Assembly (NCBI RefSeq): GCF_000282335.1
Contig: NZ_AKJM01000123.1
Span: 16,780 to 80,779, forward strand
Source: Pseudomonas sp. GM48
Lineage (GTDB): Bacteria; Pseudomonadota; Gammaproteobacteria; Pseudomonadales; Pseudomonadaceae
DNA length: 64,000 bases
Reading direction: 5' to 3'
Shown: piece after piece, positions 8,779-17,130 of the stretch
Numbering within the stretch: position 1 is the first letter of the stretch
Layout of the letters: each line of letters begins with the position of its first letter
Program-made: the position numbers and the translations under genes
Notes under the pieces: model-generated
Told to the model about the DNA's origin: nothing
Databases searched by the model: none
What the model saw: the letters and a program-made list of their open reading frames with translations, nothing else

Positions 8779-9801
8779 ATGCAAGTGAAACACCTGCTGC
8801 TGATCGCCATCCTCGCATTGACCGCTGCTTGCTCATCGAAGGAAGTCGTAGACGAAAACCTCAGTGAAGTCGAGCTGTACCAACAGGCTCAAAAAGACCT
8901 GGACAACAGTAGCTACACCAGTGCCATCGCCAAGCTGAAGGCTCTGGAATCGCGTTATCCGTTCGGTCGCTATGCCGACCAGGCGCAACTCGAACTCATC
9001 TACGCCAACTACAAGAACACCGAGCCAGAAGCGGCCAAGTCCGCTGCCGAGCGCTTCATTCGCCTGCACCCACAGCATCCGAACGTCGATTATGCCTACT
9101 ACCTCAAGGGCCTGACTTCTTTCGACCAGGACGTCGGCCTGCTGTCGCGTTTCCTGCCGCTGGACATGACCAAGCGTGACCCGGGCGCCGCCCGCGACTC
9201 CTATAACGAGTTCGCCCAGCTGACCAGTCGCTTCCCGAACAGCCGCTACTCGCCCGACGCCAAGCAGCGCATGATTTATCTGCGCAACCTGCTGGCGGCC
9301 TACGAAATTCACGTAGCCGACTACTACCTGACCCGCCAGGCCTATGTCGCCGCCGCGAACCGCGGTCGTTACGTGGTGGAAAACTTCCAGGAAACCCCTT
9401 CGGTCGGCGACGGCCTGGCGGTGATGACCGAGTCCTACCAGCGCCTGCACCTGGACGAACTGGCGGCCACCAGCCTGGAAACCCTGAAGCTCAACTACCC
9501 GAACCACCCGACGCTGGTGGACGGTCAATTCGTACCGACCGTGGCCGAAGCCGACAACCGTTCGTGGCTGAGCAAGGCGACCCTGGGCCTGATCGAATCC
9601 CGTCCGCCGCTGCCACCGGGCGAAACCCGCGCCAACCAGGACGTACAGCGGCAGTTCCAGGACGCCAAGGACGCGATCCCGAGCGAGCTCAAGCCTAAAG
9701 ATGGCAATGGCGACGCGATCGAAGAAGAAAATCATGAAGCGCAAGGCAACAACAGCGACCGTTCGTGGTTCAGCTACATGACCTTCGGCGTCTTCGACTG
9801 A
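8779..9801 (+). CDS. bamD: Outer membrane assembly lipoprotein BamD (340 aa)
   Basis: BamD is the essential lipoprotein of the Bam complex, which inserts beta-barrel proteins into the outer membrane. ATG 8779 opens a lipoprotein signal peptide whose lipobox-type end is LTAAC, so lipidation would be at Cys18. Five TPR-like repeats follow, including AELYQQAQKDL-type and FGRYADQAQLELIYANYK segments. The C-terminal tail beyond about residue 255 is longer than in E. coli and acidic, as in other Pseudomonas (ComL). The frame is open further upstream, but that part has no signal. It equals PA4545. Confidence 0.95.
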   Translation: MQVKHLLLIAILALTAACSSKEVVDENLSEVELYQQAQKDLDNSSYTSAIAKLKALESRYPFGRYADQAQLELIYANYKNTEPEAAKSAAERFIRLHPQHPNVDYAYYLKGLTSFDQDVGLLSRFLPLDMTKRDPGAARDSYNEFAQLTSRFPNSRYSPDAKQRMIYLRNLLAAYEIHVADYYLTRQAYVAAANRGRYVVENFQETPSVGDGLAVMTESYQRLHLDELAATSLETLKLNYPNHPTLVDGQFVPTVAEADNRSWLSKATLGLIESRPPLPPGETRANQDVQRQFQDAKDAIPSELKPKDGNGDAIEEENHEAQGNNSDRSWFSYMTFGVFD

Positions 9802-9851
9802 CCCCTCGGGTTGTGCAATCAGTTAGGCGAACCCAGACGCTACGCCTACCT

Positions 9852-9984
9852 TGTAGCAGCTGGCGTAGCCTGCGTCCGGCTGCGCAGCAGTCGTAAATCC
9901 GGCTTGCACGATCTCTCTGACGTACCGCGAACTCTGATTTTACGACTGCTGCGCAGCCGGACGCAGCCTTCGGCAGCTGCTACA
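9852..9984. repeat. Long inverted repeat, TGTAGCAGCTGCCG/GTCCGGCTGCGCAG family
   Basis: The left arm begins TGTAGCAGCTGGCG and contains GCGTCCGGCTGCGCAGCAGT; the right arm is its reverse complement and ends CAGCTGCTACA. The arms are about 50 bases and enclose about 30. It is a different family from the GTGGGAGCGGGC REP pairs. It fills most of the gene-free stretch 9802-10116 behind bamD and may serve as its 3' end. Confidence 0.8.
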
Positions 9985-10116
9985 GATTGCGTTGTGGTTT
10001 GACTGATCGGCATTAGACTTTCGAGTCTCCCTTTTTTATTTAAGCGATTTATTACACTGTGCGCCTGACAGGTCCTTGGCTAAACTGCCGGATCATCATT
10101 CGAATAGCAGCTCATC

Positions 10117-10350
10117 ATGCTTCGTTTATTGTTCTGGATCGCCCTGATTGCCGCTGCAGTATGGTTCTGGCGCAAATTCAAGGGTCAGGCTTCCACCCCC
10201 AGGTCCCCCGACGAACGGGAAGCGGCGCCCATGGTCCGCTGCGCCCATTGCGGCGTTCACCTGCCCCGTGACCGTGCGCTGAGACTCGACCAACGGTGGT
10301 ATTGCAGCCAGGCTCATCTCGAGCAAGACAAGGGCTCCAGTGGCCGCTGA
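10117..10350 (+). CDS. PP0621 family small protein with a CxxC...CxxxH zinc-type site (77 aa)
   Basis: This small protein starts with one membrane helix (residues 3-18, MLRLLFWIALIAAAVWFW) followed by a basic patch, so the rest probably faces the cytosol. Cys42 and Cys45 (CAHC) with Cys63 and His67 (WYCSQAHL) form a compact zinc-binding pattern, as in the family named after P. putida PP0621. Function is unknown. In related pseudomonads it sits between bamD and pilS; here the next gene is an inserted diguanylate cyclase/phosphodiesterase on the other strand, so this gene marks the left edge of the rearranged tract. Confidence 0.85.
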   Translation: MLRLLFWIALIAAAVWFWRKFKGQASTPRSPDEREAAPMVRCAHCGVHLPRDRALRLDQRWYCSQAHLEQDKGSSGR

Positions 10351-10408
10351 CATGTCACCCGAACTGGCGACTGATTGAGGACTATCGCGCGATCTGGCAC
10401 CTGCGAAG

Positions 10409-12919
10409 TTATGGCGATTCAGTCTTGGTCCGTGGGAAATCAGTGCTCGCCATTAATCTTTCGTGAACATACGCCTCAAATTGTTCGGCTGGCAGTGGCG
10501 GGGAAAACAGGAAGCCCTGGTAGGTCTGGCAGCCATGCTTGACCAGAAAGATGCGCTGAGCTTCTGTCTCCACACCTTCTGCAATCACCGAAAGCCCCAA
10601 TATCTGGCTCAGGCTCACAATCGCGCAGGCGATGGCGGCGTCGTTGGGATCAACCAGCACATCTCTGATGAAGGACTGGTCGATCTTGAGTTGATCCAGC
10701 GGAAGGCTCTTCAGGTATGACAGTGACGAGTAGCCGGTTCCGAAATCATCCAGCGAAAGGCCTATGCCGATCTCTTTCAACTCGATCATTTTGGCGACAG
10801 TACCTTCCATATCCTCTATCAGCAGGCCTTCGGTCAGTTCCAGCTTCAATTTCTTCGGATCGGCCCCCGTGTGTCTCAGTACTTGCAGTACCTCCTCGAC
10901 GAAGTCCGGATGGTGAAACTGGCGGGCGCTGACATTCACAGCCATACCCAGTCGGGCGGTTTCCGAATGCTTTGCCCAGGCAACCAGCTGAGTGCAGGCT
11001 GCCTGCAGCGCCCAACGGCCTAACGGCAGAATCAACCCCGTTTCCTCTGCCAATGGAATGAATTCGCATGGAAACACGACTCCGCGCTCAGGATTCTGCC
11101 ATCTCATCAGTGCCTCTGCGCCAATGATACGGCCCTCACTATTCACCTGCGGTTGGTAATGAAGAAGGAATTCGTTGTCCTGCAAGCCTTGGCGCAAGTC
11201 TACTTCCAGTCTGGCGCGTGCCGTGGCAACCGCCTGCATTTCCGGATCGAAGAAGCGCATGGTATTGCGGCCCGCCGCCTTGGCGCGATACATCGCCAGG
11301 TCAGCGCGCTTCATAATATCGTCCACTGTGCTCAGCTGCCCCTGGAACAGCGCAATGCCGAGGCTGGGGGTGCTGTGGTGCTCATATCCATCCAACTGGT
11401 AGGAAATGTTCAGAGATTTGAGAATCTTTTCGCCAATAGCCTTGGCCTGGATAGCTGCTTCTGGAGGATTCTCATTAAGGCCATCCAGCAGGACGACGAA
11501 CTCGTCTCCGCCCAGGCGAGCCACGGTGTCGCTCTCGCGTATGCAGCCGCAAAGGCGCAGAGCAACTTGCTGCAGCAACATGTCGCCTCTGTCATGCCCC
11601 AGCGTGTCGTTCAGTGCCTTGAAGTTATCCAGGTCAATGAGAATTATCGCGTACGTATGCAGGCTACGGGAGCTGCCCGCCAGCAGATGCTGTAACCGGT
11701 CCAACATGAGCCGCCTGTTGGCCAGCCCGGTCAACTGATCGTAGAAGGCCAAACGCTGGACCTCTTGCTCAGCGGTCTTACGGTGGGTGATGTCAGTATT
11801 GATCGACAGAACGGATTGCGGCTGGCCATCATCGTCTCGCACCAGGGTTCGATGACTTTCGAGCGTGATGGTGCAGCCATCCCGGCGTCGAAGTGTAACT
11901 TCGTCCGCCCAGTCACCCGTTTCTATCAGGCTGTTAGTGGCCGCATTGAAAGCGGTGCTACCCTGGTAGATCAACTCCTGTGCCGATTTTCCGAGTGCCT
12001 CTTCCTTTGACAGACCGTAGAGACGCTCGGCACTTTTGTTCCAGTACAGGATGCGGTTATCCATCCCGTGAACGACAATGGCGTCCTGAGCCTTGTCCAG
12101 CAGCGATGCTTGCTGGCGGGCCTGCTTCTCGCTTTCGCGCAGCACTGCCAGATAACCTTCCCTTTCGGCTGCTTGCGACTCCATTTCGCGCCTGATCTTG
12201 CCCCCGTAGATAACGGCCGCACTGACCATCAGTAGCACGAACAGCATGATCGCGTATTCGACCCGGCGCAGTTCTTCGACCGACTCAAGCTCCTCCTCCA
12301 GGAGCTTGCTTTGAATCAGGCCAACGCGATCCCGCACGGTACTGAGTGAGGCGAGCAACAGGGAAAACTTCCTGTCCATCGTTGCCATGCGTTTGCCGGC
12401 ATTATCCGACTGCCCCTCCCTGAAGTAGGAAAAGATCAGCAAGGCCTCGTTCACCATTTCGACCATCGCGGCATCAACTGCACCCACCTCATCCTTCAAT
12501 GAAAGGGTAAAGGCTTGTATATCTGCACTGTGTTCAGCCTCATTGGCGATCCGTACCTCCAACTGTTTTTTGGCCATTGCCAAATGCTCGCTGAAGGCGC
12601 GCAAGGCTTCATTCATGTTCCGCGATTCGGCTTCAACATTATGTGTATCGAACACATTATTGCCCGGCGCATTGACTGCGGAAGCCAGGCTGCCCAGCGT
12701 TGAATAGCTCGACAGCTGTTGGACCCACGACTGGTTTGCCTTGATGGAGCGGTGATAGGTATCGACGATCAGGTGATTCAATAGCACGCTCAGCACAACA
12801 ACCAGCACGTCGAATCCCGCAAGAAAAAAGTACATGCGGTGCCATTTGGTCGAGCGCGGCTTATTTGAACTGGTGGGTATGGCTTGCTTTGCGGCCCTTT
12901 TATTCCTGAAAAAATCCAT
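10409..12919 (-). CDS. Membrane-bound PAS-GGDEF-EAL cyclic-di-GMP enzyme (836 aa)
   Basis: The protein has a membrane span at about residues 30-52, a periplasmic helical sensor region of about 170 residues, a second span near 224-243, one PAS domain (about 280-395), then GGDEF and EAL domains. The cyclase motif is intact (RLGGDEF), and the product-inhibition site RESD stands five residues before it. The EAL motif is intact (GAEALMRW), with DDFGTGYSS and the ELTE glutamate present. It could therefore make or break cyclic-di-GMP. I chose ATG 12919 (MDFFRNKR), which has GGAG eight bases before it; the frame is open to 13030. It stands where pilS should be, and its base composition looks lower in GC than that of its neighbours. 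Confidence 0.9.
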   Translation of the reverse strand: MDFFRNKRAAKQAIPTSSNKPRSTKWHRMYFFLAGFDVLVVVLSVLLNHLIVDTYHRSIKANQSWVQQLSSYSTLGSLASAVNAPGNNVFDTHNVEAESRNMNEALRAFSEHLAMAKKQLEVRIANEAEHSADIQAFTLSLKDEVGAVDAAMVEMVNEALLIFSYFREGQSDNAGKRMATMDRKFSLLLASLSTVRDRVGLIQSKLLEEELESVEELRRVEYAIMLFVLLMVSAAVIYGGKIRREMESQAAEREGYLAVLRESEKQARQQASLLDKAQDAIVVHGMDNRILYWNKSAERLYGLSKEEALGKSAQELIYQGSTAFNAATNSLIETGDWADEVTLRRRDGCTITLESHRTLVRDDDGQPQSVLSINTDITHRKTAEQEVQRLAFYDQLTGLANRRLMLDRLQHLLAGSSRSLHTYAIILIDLDNFKALNDTLGHDRGDMLLQQVALRLCGCIRESDTVARLGGDEFVVLLDGLNENPPEAAIQAKAIGEKILKSLNISYQLDGYEHHSTPSLGIALFQGQLSTVDDIMKRADLAMYRAKAAGRNTMRFFDPEMQAVATARARLEVDLRQGLQDNEFLLHYQPQVNSEGRIIGAEALMRWQNPERGVVFPCEFIPLAEETGLILPLGRWALQAACTQLVAWAKHSETARLGMAVNVSARQFHHPDFVEEVLQVLRHTGADPKKLKLELTEGLLIEDMEGTVAKMIELKEIGIGLSLDDFGTGYSSLSYLKSLPLDQLKIDQSFIRDVLVDPNDAAIACAIVSLSQILGLSVIAEGVETEAQRIFLVKHGCQTYQGFLFSPPLPAEQFEAYVHERLMASTDFPRTKTESP

Positions 12920-13212
12920 TTCACAATCTCCAAACATAATCCTTCTAAATTGACCAATAGAAGCGGTATTCGGAAACCAATTAACCTTTTGTGCCGACAC
13001 CTGAACCTGAGAACACACCGCACGTAGCATTAGCCAAATTTTTTCTCTGCTCTGGATTCACGCCGGTTTTCGTGAGCGAAGCTCCCGAGACAAGCAATAG
13101 CTACCGAAGCTATACGCCTTAAGTGTCACGCCAACCAACTATTCGACACTAAGCAATGCATTTGGCGATGCTAAATTTCATGGTGAAATTTTTTACTCTC
13201 GGAAGCAGTCTC
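12920..13212. other. Gene-free AT-richer leader region upstream of the GGDEF-EAL gene
   Basis: No coding frame with Pseudomonas codon use is visible. The stretch is richer in A and T than the surrounding DNA. It presumably holds the promoter of the GGDEF-EAL gene on the minus strand, but I could not pick a convincing -35/-10 pair and I see no known riboswitch fold. Confidence 0.5.
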
Positions 13213-13818
13213 TTAACATTTCGGCGATAAAACGAAATCACTTTCATTTGTTGCGTTTGACATCATCGTTTCAGGTAACGATTCTCCTCGCTCTCCATTG
13301 TAGAACTGAACGTCGGCCATCACTTTTTCCAGATGTTCTGTTCCTTTCAATTTCCTCAGCCTCGTTCTGCGCCTCTGGCGAGCGTGCAGACCTTGGCCAG
13401 CATGTCTGGGGTGAGCATATCCCCGTTTTCGCAGTGCCCAGCCGCACCGTAGCGAAAGTCGATTCGATCCTGAGTGATCCCAACAGATCCAGTCCAAACC
13501 CTGCGCCTGCAGGTGCAGGATTTGCTCCATGTCTTCCCGAGTGTCGTTGCGGATTTGCGCCCCTGAACTGGATGCTTCACGCAGAATAGTCGGGTGACAT
13601 AGGGCACGTTGCGGGTCATTTCCGCGCAGCCTGCCGGACTGCCTGATCAGTTTCGACAGCAGATCAAGCATAGCCAGTAATTTGACATTATTCTGTTCGC
13701 CGACTGCTCCAGGTCGGTAGCAGCCCTTGATGGTCGGCAGCTTTCGCTGTGGATTCAACCGGTCGATGTTGCCATGGGATTGCAATGGGGCAGATTGGCA
13801 GTCACTCACTCGTTCCAC
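13213..13818 (-). pseudogene. Possible decayed gene, origin not recognised
   Basis: A 201-codon frame is open on the minus strand, but its composition (many Arg, Cys, Trp and His) is not that of a healthy Pseudomonas protein. The stretch QIRNDTREDMEQILHLQAQG looks coding. Further on, a second frame reads DFRYGAAGHCENGDMLTPDM and then the first frame again gives KGTEHLEKVMADVQFYNGER, as if one gene had suffered frameshifts. I do not recognise the family. The alternative is that all of this is non-coding. It lies inside the tract that replaces pilS. Confidence 0.3.
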
Positions 13819-13916
13819 GCGTAAAAAAACACGTGAAAAAAGTCAGATTAGATAAGTGACTGATTTATGGAAGATAAAACAAATATAACTGTCAACAAGG
13901 CTCCGTAAAACATGTA

Positions 13917-14222
13917 CCCAAGGAACTCAAAGGCGTCGATCGACGTCTGACGCAGATTATTCAAGACCACACTCTGCAAATGAACCGGGTAATCAAAAAC
14001 GTCCTGCAGCTGCGGCGCCGCGAGCAAATGTCGCCGCCACGGCTCGACCTGAAACCACTGGAAATACTCGATAACGAAGCCCCAGCCCCCTATATCAGGG
14101 GCCTGGGGCTTTATCCGTCCGGCCAGCCGGGCGAAAGCACTCTGTCCCGCCTAGACTTCAAGGCACGCCAGGAAAGCGGCTGCTTTTGCGTTACCTTTGC
14201 TCACGGACGGACCCCACGTTGA
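13917..14222 (+). pseudogene. pilS: Remnant of pilS (type IV pilus sensor kinase), internally deleted
   Basis: PilS is the membrane histidine kinase that phosphorylates PilR to switch on pilA. Here only two pieces survive, in one frame. The first (from about 13917) reads DRRLTQIIQDHTLQMNRVIK then VLQLRRREQMSPPRLDLKP, the segment just after the HisKA domain. The second reads GLGLYPSGQPGESTLSRLDF then ESGCFCVTFAHGR, matching the G2 box (GLGLY) and C-terminal strand. The N-box, G1 box, the phospho-accepting histidine region and all membrane helices are missing. A full PilS is about 530 residues. The junction lies in a GC-rich hairpin at 14077-14111. The stop TGA overlaps the pilR start, as in an intact pilSR operon. 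Confidence 0.8.
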
Positions 14223-15553
14223 ACACGAGACCACGACAAAAAGTCTTGATCGTCGATGACGAACCGGACATTCGCGAACTCCTGGAAATCACCCTGGGAA
14301 GGATGAAACTGGAGACGTTCAACGCCCGCAACGTCGGCGAAGCGCAATCCCTGCTAAATCGCGAAACCTTCGATCTATGCCTGACAGACATGCAGTTGTC
14401 GGACGGTACCGGCCTGGAGTTGGTGCAGCACATCCAGCAACGTCACCCTCGGGTCCAAGTGGCGATGATCACCGCCTATGCCAGCCTTGAAACCGCGATC
14501 AATGTGCTCAAGGCCGGGGCATTCGACTTCCTGACCAAACCGGTGGACCTTACGCGCCTGCGCGAACTGGTCACCAGTGCCCTGCTTCCGGCTTCCAGCG
14601 TCGCCCTCGAGCGCCGCTTGCTGGGCGATTCACTGCCCATGCGCAATCTGCGCAAGCACATCGCCAAACTGGCCCGCAGCCAGGCGCCGGTGTACATCAG
14701 TGGCGAATCCGGTAGCGGCAAGGAGTTGGTTGCGCGGCTGATCCACGATCAAGGCCCCCGCGCCAGCCAGCCATTCATACCGATCAACTGCGGTGCGATT
14801 CCTTCCGAACTGATGGAGAGCGAGTTTTTCGGCCATCGCAAAGGCAGTTTCAGCGGCGCCATCGAGGACAAGCCCGGCCTGTTCCAGGCGGCCCATGGTG
14901 GCACCCTGTTCCTGGACGAAGTGGCTGATTTGCCGCTGGCGATGCAGGTCAAGTTGCTGCGCGCCATTCAGGAAAAAGCCGTGCGCAGCGTCGGCGGGCA
15001 ACAGGAAGTGCTGGTCGATGTGCGCATTCTCTGCGCCACGCACAAGGACCTTGACGCCGAAGTCGCCGCCGAACGCTTCCGCCAGGACCTGTACTACCGC
15101 TTGAACGTGATCGAGTTGCGGGTCCCGCCCTTGCGCGAGCGCCGCGACGACATCGAAACACTGGCCAGCCACATGCTCAAGCGCTTGGTCGCCGGCACTG
15201 ACCAACCCGCGGCAATACTCCATCCGCAAGCCCTTGATGCATTGAAAAGCTACCGTTTCCCGGGCAACGTGCGGGAACTGGAAAACATGCTCGAACGGGC
15301 GCACACGTTGTGCGAGAACAACCAGATCGAGGCCGGCGACTTGCGTCTGGCTGAAGGCAACTGTGGAGTTGAGGGTGGCGTACCGGACCTGACACAGATC
15401 GACAATCTGGAAACCTACCTGGAAAACGTCGAACGCCAGCTGCTGCTCCAGGCCCTGGAAGAAACCCGCTGGAACCGCACGGCGGCGGCTCAGCGGTTGA
15501 ATCTTTCATTCAGGTCGATGCGTTATCGACTGAAGAAACTGGGGCTGGATTGA
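14219..15553 (+). CDS. pilR: Sigma-54-dependent response regulator PilR (444 aa)
   Basis: PilR activates sigma-54 transcription of the major pilin gene and other targets. The start is TTG 14219, overlapping the pilS stop (TTGA), giving MNTRPRQKVLIVDDEPDIRE. The receiver domain has phospho-acceptor Asp57. The AAA+ domain has Walker A GESGSGKE at 162-169 and Walker B GGTLFLDEVADL at 227-238, and a Fis-type helix-turn-helix ends the protein (RTAAAQRLNLSFRSMRYRL). Two usually invariant positions differ: the receiver motif is MQLSDG instead of MRLPDG, and the sigma-54 contact loop is GSFSGA (209-214) instead of GSFTGA. With PilS gone these may reflect relaxed selection. Confidence 0.93.
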   Translation: MNTRPRQKVLIVDDEPDIRELLEITLGRMKLETFNARNVGEAQSLLNRETFDLCLTDMQLSDGTGLELVQHIQQRHPRVQVAMITAYASLETAINVLKAGAFDFLTKPVDLTRLRELVTSALLPASSVALERRLLGDSLPMRNLRKHIAKLARSQAPVYISGESGSGKELVARLIHDQGPRASQPFIPINCGAIPSELMESEFFGHRKGSFSGAIEDKPGLFQAAHGGTLFLDEVADLPLAMQVKLLRAIQEKAVRSVGGQQEVLVDVRILCATHKDLDAEVAAERFRQDLYYRLNVIELRVPPLRERRDDIETLASHMLKRLVAGTDQPAAILHPQALDALKSYRFPGNVRELENMLERAHTLCENNQIEAGDLRLAEGNCGVEGGVPDLTQIDNLETYLENVERQLLLQALEETRWNRTAAAQRLNLSFRSMRYRLKKLGLD

Positions 15554-15557
15554 AAGC

Positions 15558-16670
15558 TCAAATCCGCCCGGCCGGTGCATACGGTGCCGGATCAATGATC
15601 GGCGCCCGGCCCAGCATCACATCGGCAAACAACTGGCACGATGCGGGCGCCAGCACCAACCCGTTACGGTAGTGCCCGCAGTTGAGCCACAGCCCTTCAA
15701 ACCCTGGCACCCGACCGATGTAAGGAATGCCTTCGGGCGAACCCGGACGTAATCCGGCCCAATGACCGACCACTTCGGCCTCGGCCAGTGCCGGAATCAA
15801 TTCCACTGCAGAGGCCTTGAGGCTCTCCAGCGCCGACCCGGTTGGCGTCTTGTCATAGCCTTCATGCTCCAGCGTGCTGCCGATCAGGATGTGCCCATCG
15901 CGCCGGGGTATCGCGTATCGGCCTTTGGCCAGAACCATGCTCGGCAAAAAATCTGCCGCGCACTTGTAGAGAATCATCTGGCCTTTCACCGGTTCAACCG
16001 GCAGCGTCAGATCCAGGAGCTTGAGCAAGTCACCGCTCCAGGCGCCCGCCGTCAGGACAACTTGATCGCCCAGGACAGTACCTGTGGAGGTCTGCACGCC
16101 GACCACTTTGTCGCCGTCACGAACAAACCCGCTGACTTCACACTGCTCATGGATTGTCACGTTCGGCAGCGCCAGCAACGCAGCCTTGAGTGACTTCACC
16201 AGTCGCGGATTACGCACATTGGCAACATCAGCCATGTAGATCGCCCGGGAAAAACCGCTGCCCAGCACCGGCACGGCGTCGTGTACTGCGCAAATATCCA
16301 CCGCGCCAAGCGGACGATTTTCTCGGGCAGCCCACGCCAGCGCTTCGGCTTCATCGTCCAGGTCCAGCCAGTACAGACCTGTGGTGTGCACTTCAGGATC
16401 AATACCGGTAGCGGCAAACAGCCGCTCACCCAATTGTGGATAAAAATCCTGGGACCAGTGAGCCAACGCGGTGACTGCCGGGCTGTAGCGCCACGGGTAA
16501 AGCGGCGAAACGATGCCCCCGCCGGCCCAGGACGATTCCTGGCCGACGCTCGAGCGATCCAGCAGCACAACGCGTTGCACTTCTGACGCGAGATTGAAGG
16601 CCGTCAGCAAACCAATCACACCGCCGCCGACAATCACCACTTGCTGTTGCCTGGTCATGTTCTGATCCAA
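15558..16670 (-). CDS. thiO: Glycine oxidase ThiO (FAD-dependent, 370 aa)
   Basis: ThiO oxidises glycine to iminoglycine for the thiazole half of thiamine. The FAD-binding loop VGGGVIGLLTA is near residue 15, followed by the acidic end of strand 2 (VVLLDRSSVGQESSWAGGG). The C-terminal substrate and FAD contacts PYIGRVPG and CGHYRNGLVLAPAS are present. An internal ATG at 16658 (MTRQQQVVIV) is an equally plausible start and gives 366 residues. The gene is convergent with pilR, with four bases between the stops. It equals PA4548, which also separates pilR from the fim/pil operon in P. aeruginosa. Confidence 0.93.
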   Translation of the reverse strand: MDQNMTRQQQVVIVGGGVIGLLTAFNLASEVQRVVLLDRSSVGQESSWAGGGIVSPLYPWRYSPAVTALAHWSQDFYPQLGERLFAATGIDPEVHTTGLYWLDLDDEAEALAWAARENRPLGAVDICAVHDAVPVLGSGFSRAIYMADVANVRNPRLVKSLKAALLALPNVTIHEQCEVSGFVRDGDKVVGVQTSTGTVLGDQVVLTAGAWSGDLLKLLDLTLPVEPVKGQMILYKCAADFLPSMVLAKGRYAIPRRDGHILIGSTLEHEGYDKTPTGSALESLKASAVELIPALAEAEVVGHWAGLRPGSPEGIPYIGRVPGFEGLWLNCGHYRNGLVLAPASCQLFADVMLGRAPIIDPAPYAPAGRI

Positions 16671-16714
16671 CCGTTAAATAGACAGGGGGGTGCAAAAGGC
16701 ACCCGAAAAGAAAT

Positions 16715-17116
16715 TCAGCGCCCCCAGCAGTCTTTGCTGGTCAGGCCGGTTTTTGCGTTGACCATACCGAGGACACCGGTGTTGGTGATGGTCAGATCAC
16801 CGCACTTGTCAGTGGCCATGCTCGTGCCAGCCTTACGCACAGCCATCAGCAGAAAGGTCTGGTCAGCCAGGGTCGGTGTGATGGTGTAGTAATCATTGCC
16901 GGCACTGAGGCCCGTCGCATCGGTGTAGGCATTTTTCTGCGAGTAGAAGCGTTCCAGGAGCTGCGCCTGCTCCGAGAGCAGGCCGGCCACTTCTGCGCGG
17001 CGCCCCTTGTTCAGGTACTCGGTGAAGCTCGGGGCGGCAAAGGTCATGACAAGCCCGATGATCGCAATCACGATCATGATTTCGATCAGGGTAAAACCGC
17101 GGTTGGAACTACGCAT
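16715..17116 (-). CDS. pilE: Minor type IV pilin PilE (133 aa)
   Basis: This is a prepilin with a short basic leader cut by PilD in RGFTLIEIMIV, after Gly7; Glu5 of the mature protein, needed for assembly, is present. The hydrophobic helix (about 8-30) is followed by a globular part ending in a disulfide pair (DKCGDL and SKDCWGR). PilE-type minor pilins sit near the pilus tip and help prime assembly. It is the last gene of the fimU-pilV-pilW-pilX-mini-pilY-pilE operon, with 14 bases to the gene before it. No defect is visible. Confidence 0.9.
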   Translation of the reverse strand: MRSSNRGFTLIEIMIVIAIIGLVMTFAAPSFTEYLNKGRRAEVAGLLSEQAQLLERFYSQKNAYTDATGLSAGNDYYTITPTLADQTFLLMAVRKAGTSMATDKCGDLTITNTGVLGMVNAKTGLTSKDCWGR

Positions 17117-17130
17117 GCCTCAACTCTCAC

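Noticed and set aside
10351..10408. Start of pilS kept just after the PP0621 gene
   Set aside because: An ATG with eight sense codons (MSPELATD) follows, but the stop comes at once and no later segment resembles the PilS N-terminus.
13030..13212. Cyclic-di-GMP riboswitch before the GGDEF-EAL gene
   Set aside because: The region can form small hairpins but lacks the conserved GEMM core as I know it.
14077..14111. Hairpin in the pilS scrap as a working terminator
   Set aside because: The stem is strong, but its right arm codes the conserved GLGLY box of PilS and is followed by only three T residues. I treat it as a deletion junction, not a proven terminator.
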